Of a stretch of 45,622 nt of DNA, positions 44,323-45,622 are shown piece by piece. The DNA is from Phenylobacterium deserti (GTDB lineage: Bacteria > Pseudomonadota > Alphaproteobacteria > Caulobacterales > Caulobacteraceae), in assembly GCA_945859865.1 (NCBI GenBank), contig CAMAOY010000002.1, positions 1 through 45,622 of the forward strand. The letters run 5' to 3'. The notes under the pieces are model-generated. The model ran no database searches and was not told where the DNA came from. It saw nothing but the letters and a program-made list of their open reading frames with translations. Position numbers and translations under genes: made by a program. Position 1 is the stretch's first letter. Every line of letters starts with the position of its first letter.

Positions 44323-45612
44323 ATGGGCAACGTCACCGTCATCGGCGGCCAGTGGGGCGACGAGGGCAAGGGCAAGGTCATCGACTGGCTGGCCGACCGG
44401 GCCGACGTCGTCGTCCGCTTCCAGGGCGGCAACAATGCCGGCCATACCATCGTGGTGGGCGACAAGACCTACAAGCTGTCCCTGCTGCCCTCCGGGGTGG
44501 TGCAGGGCAAGCTCAGCATCATCGGCAATGGCGTAGTGGTGGACCCCTGGTCCCTCATGGACGAGATCGGCCGGGCCCGCGCCCAGGGTCTCACCATCAC
44601 CCCGGACGTCCTGGTCCTGGCCGACAACGCCACCGTCATCCTGCCCCTGCACCGCGATCTCGACCAGGCCCGGGAGGCCCGCGCCGGCGCCGGCAAGATC
44701 GGCACCACGGGACGGGGCATCGGCCCGGCCTACGAGGACAAGGTCGGCCGCCGGGCCATCCGCTTCGCCGACCTCGCCGACCGGGAGGCCCTGGAGACCA
44801 AGATCGAGCGGCTCCTGGCCCACCATGGCGCCCTGCGCGCCGGTCTCGGCCTGACCCCCGTCACCCCCGATGACATCCTCGCCCAGCTGACGGAGATCAC
44901 CCCCCAGGTCGCCCCCTTCGTGAAGCCGGCCTGGCGCATACTGGGCGACCAGATCCGCGCCGGACGCCGGGTCCTGTTCGAGGGCGCCCAGGCGACCCTG
45001 CTGGACGTCGACCACGGCACCTATCCCTACGTGACCAGCTCCAACACCGTGGCTGGCCAGGTGGCGGCGGGCTCGGGTGTCGGGCCCCAGGCCGGGGGCT
45101 ACGTCCTGGGCATCGTCAAGGCCTACACCACAAGGGTGGGCGAGGGTCCCTTCCCCACCGAGCTGCACGACGAGATCGGCGCCCGGCTGGGCGACCGCGG
45201 GCACGAGTTCGGCACGGTCACCGGCCGGCCCCGCCGCTGCGGCTGGTTCGACGCGGCCCTGGTCCGCCAGTCCATCCGGGTGGGCGGCGTCGAGGGCATC
45301 GTCCTGACCAAGCTGGACGTCCTCGACGGGATCGAGACCCTGAAGATCTGCACCGGCTACACCCTCGACGGCCGGCCCTTCGACTACTTGCCCGCCGGCT
45401 TGCGGGACCAGGCCCGCCTGGTCCCGGTCTACGAGGAGATCGAGGGCTGGACCGACAGCACGGAGGGCGCCCGCTCCTGGAAGGACCTGCCCGGTGCGGC
45501 GGTGAAGTACGTCCGCCGGATCGAGGAGCTGGTCGGCGCCCCCGTGGCCCTCTTGTCCACCAGTCCCCAGAGGGACGACATCATCATGATGCGGGACCCG
45601 TTCCTGGACTGA
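44323..45612 (+). CDS. purA: Adenylosuccinate synthase
   Basis: PurA joins IMP and aspartate with GTP, the first step towards AMP. The 429-residue protein starts [20 protein letters not shown], which holds the GTP-binding loop with catalytic Asp, then [20 protein letters not shown] with the catalytic His, [20 protein letters not shown] (IMP contacts), [20 protein letters not shown] and [12 protein letters not shown]. Full length is present, with TGA at 45610-45612. It is preceded by a good promoter and is divergent from the VOC-dehydratase pair. Confidence 0.98.
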   Translation: MGNVTVIGGQWGDEGKGKVIDWLADRADVVVRFQGGNNAGHTIVVGDKTYKLSLLPSGVVQGKLSIIGNGVVVDPWSLMDEIGRARAQGLTITPDVLVLADNATVILPLHRDLDQAREARAGAGKIGTTGRGIGPAYEDKVGRRAIRFADLADREALETKIERLLAHHGALRAGLGLTPVTPDDILAQLTEITPQVAPFVKPAWRILGDQIRAGRRVLFEGAQATLLDVDHGTYPYVTSSNTVAGQVAAGSGVGPQAGGYVLGIVKAYTTRVGEGPFPTELHDEIGARLGDRGHEFGTVTGRPRRCGWFDAALVRQSIRVGGVEGIVLTKLDVLDGIETLKICTGYTLDGRPFDYLPAGLRDQARLVPVYEEIEGWTDSTEGARSWKDLPGAAVKYVRRIEELVGAPVALLSTSPQRDDIIMMRDPFLD

Positions 45613-45622
45613 GGCGGGCGCT

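Noticed and set aside
43882-45204. 440-codon minus-strand frame opposite purA
   Set aside because: purA on the plus strand is unmistakable; this frame is a shadow of it.

Overview
The window is a high-GC alphaproteobacterial chromosome segment made almost entirely of housekeeping genes. The zauP-zapA pair, 6S RNA between zapA and the 5-formyl-THF cyclo-ligase gene, ffs directly in front of dnaX, a CIRCE-controlled groESL, and the rpmH-rnpA-yidC-engB series all point to Caulobacterales; Caulobacteraceae (for example Phenylobacterium or Caulobacter) is my best guess. That assignment rests on gene order and protein character only, not on a database search.

Layout. 1-5001 (minus): tkt, purT, gap and pgk (cut by the window edge), i.e. 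pentose phosphate/glycolysis with a formate-dependent purine step. 5133-8581 (mostly plus): zauP-zapA Z-ring pair, 6S RNA, folate salvage cyclo-ligase, YmdB-like phosphoesterase, a secreted EF-hand protein on the other strand and a small holin-like membrane protein. 8594-10759 (minus): groES-groEL with promoter, CIRCE operator and intrinsic terminator. 10862-14642: secreted protein, GNAT acetyltransferase, MFE-type SDR and a UMF1/MFS transporter. 14643-15006: a very AT-rich patch, a hairpin-rich leader and a small Flp-pilin-like gene, the least ordinary locus of the window. 15087-20645: M17 aminopeptidase coupled to an NlpC/P60 peptidase, anchored cytochrome c, kdsB-pheA, nudC. 20685-25094: ffs (SRP RNA), dnaX, a convergent DUF4153 membrane protein, recR. 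25139-28646: rmuC, def-fmt-truA. 28619-32205 (minus): argB, a HAD nucleotidase, dapD, dapE, with 4-bp start/stop overlaps or a 4-bp gap. 32339-35034: exported amidohydrolase, a cluster of palindromes, acyl-CoA dehydrogenase. 35083-38203 (minus): rpmH, rnpA, yidC, engB. 38237-40924 (minus): TetR regulator, HSL-type hydrolase and quinone oxidoreductase in one operon with a 12-bp palindrome at its head. 40966-44107 (minus): exported M28 peptidase, and a VOC protein coupled to a PLP dehydratase. 44156-45612: purA with a clear promoter.

Functionally the genes cover central carbon flux, purines, lysine/diaminopimelate and arginine synthesis, cell division, protein folding, translation initiation (def, fmt), tRNA modification, protein targeting and membrane insertion (ffs, yidC), and replication/repair (dnaX, recR, rmuC). 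I see no prophage, insertion sequence, CRISPR array, toxin-antitoxin or known defence locus. The places worth a second look are the pilin-like gene with its leader, the palindrome cluster at 33.6-33.9 kb, the TetR operon, the glycine-rich hinge of DnaX, and a non-canonical dnaX-recR neighbourhood. No gene-free stretch exceeds 300 bases.
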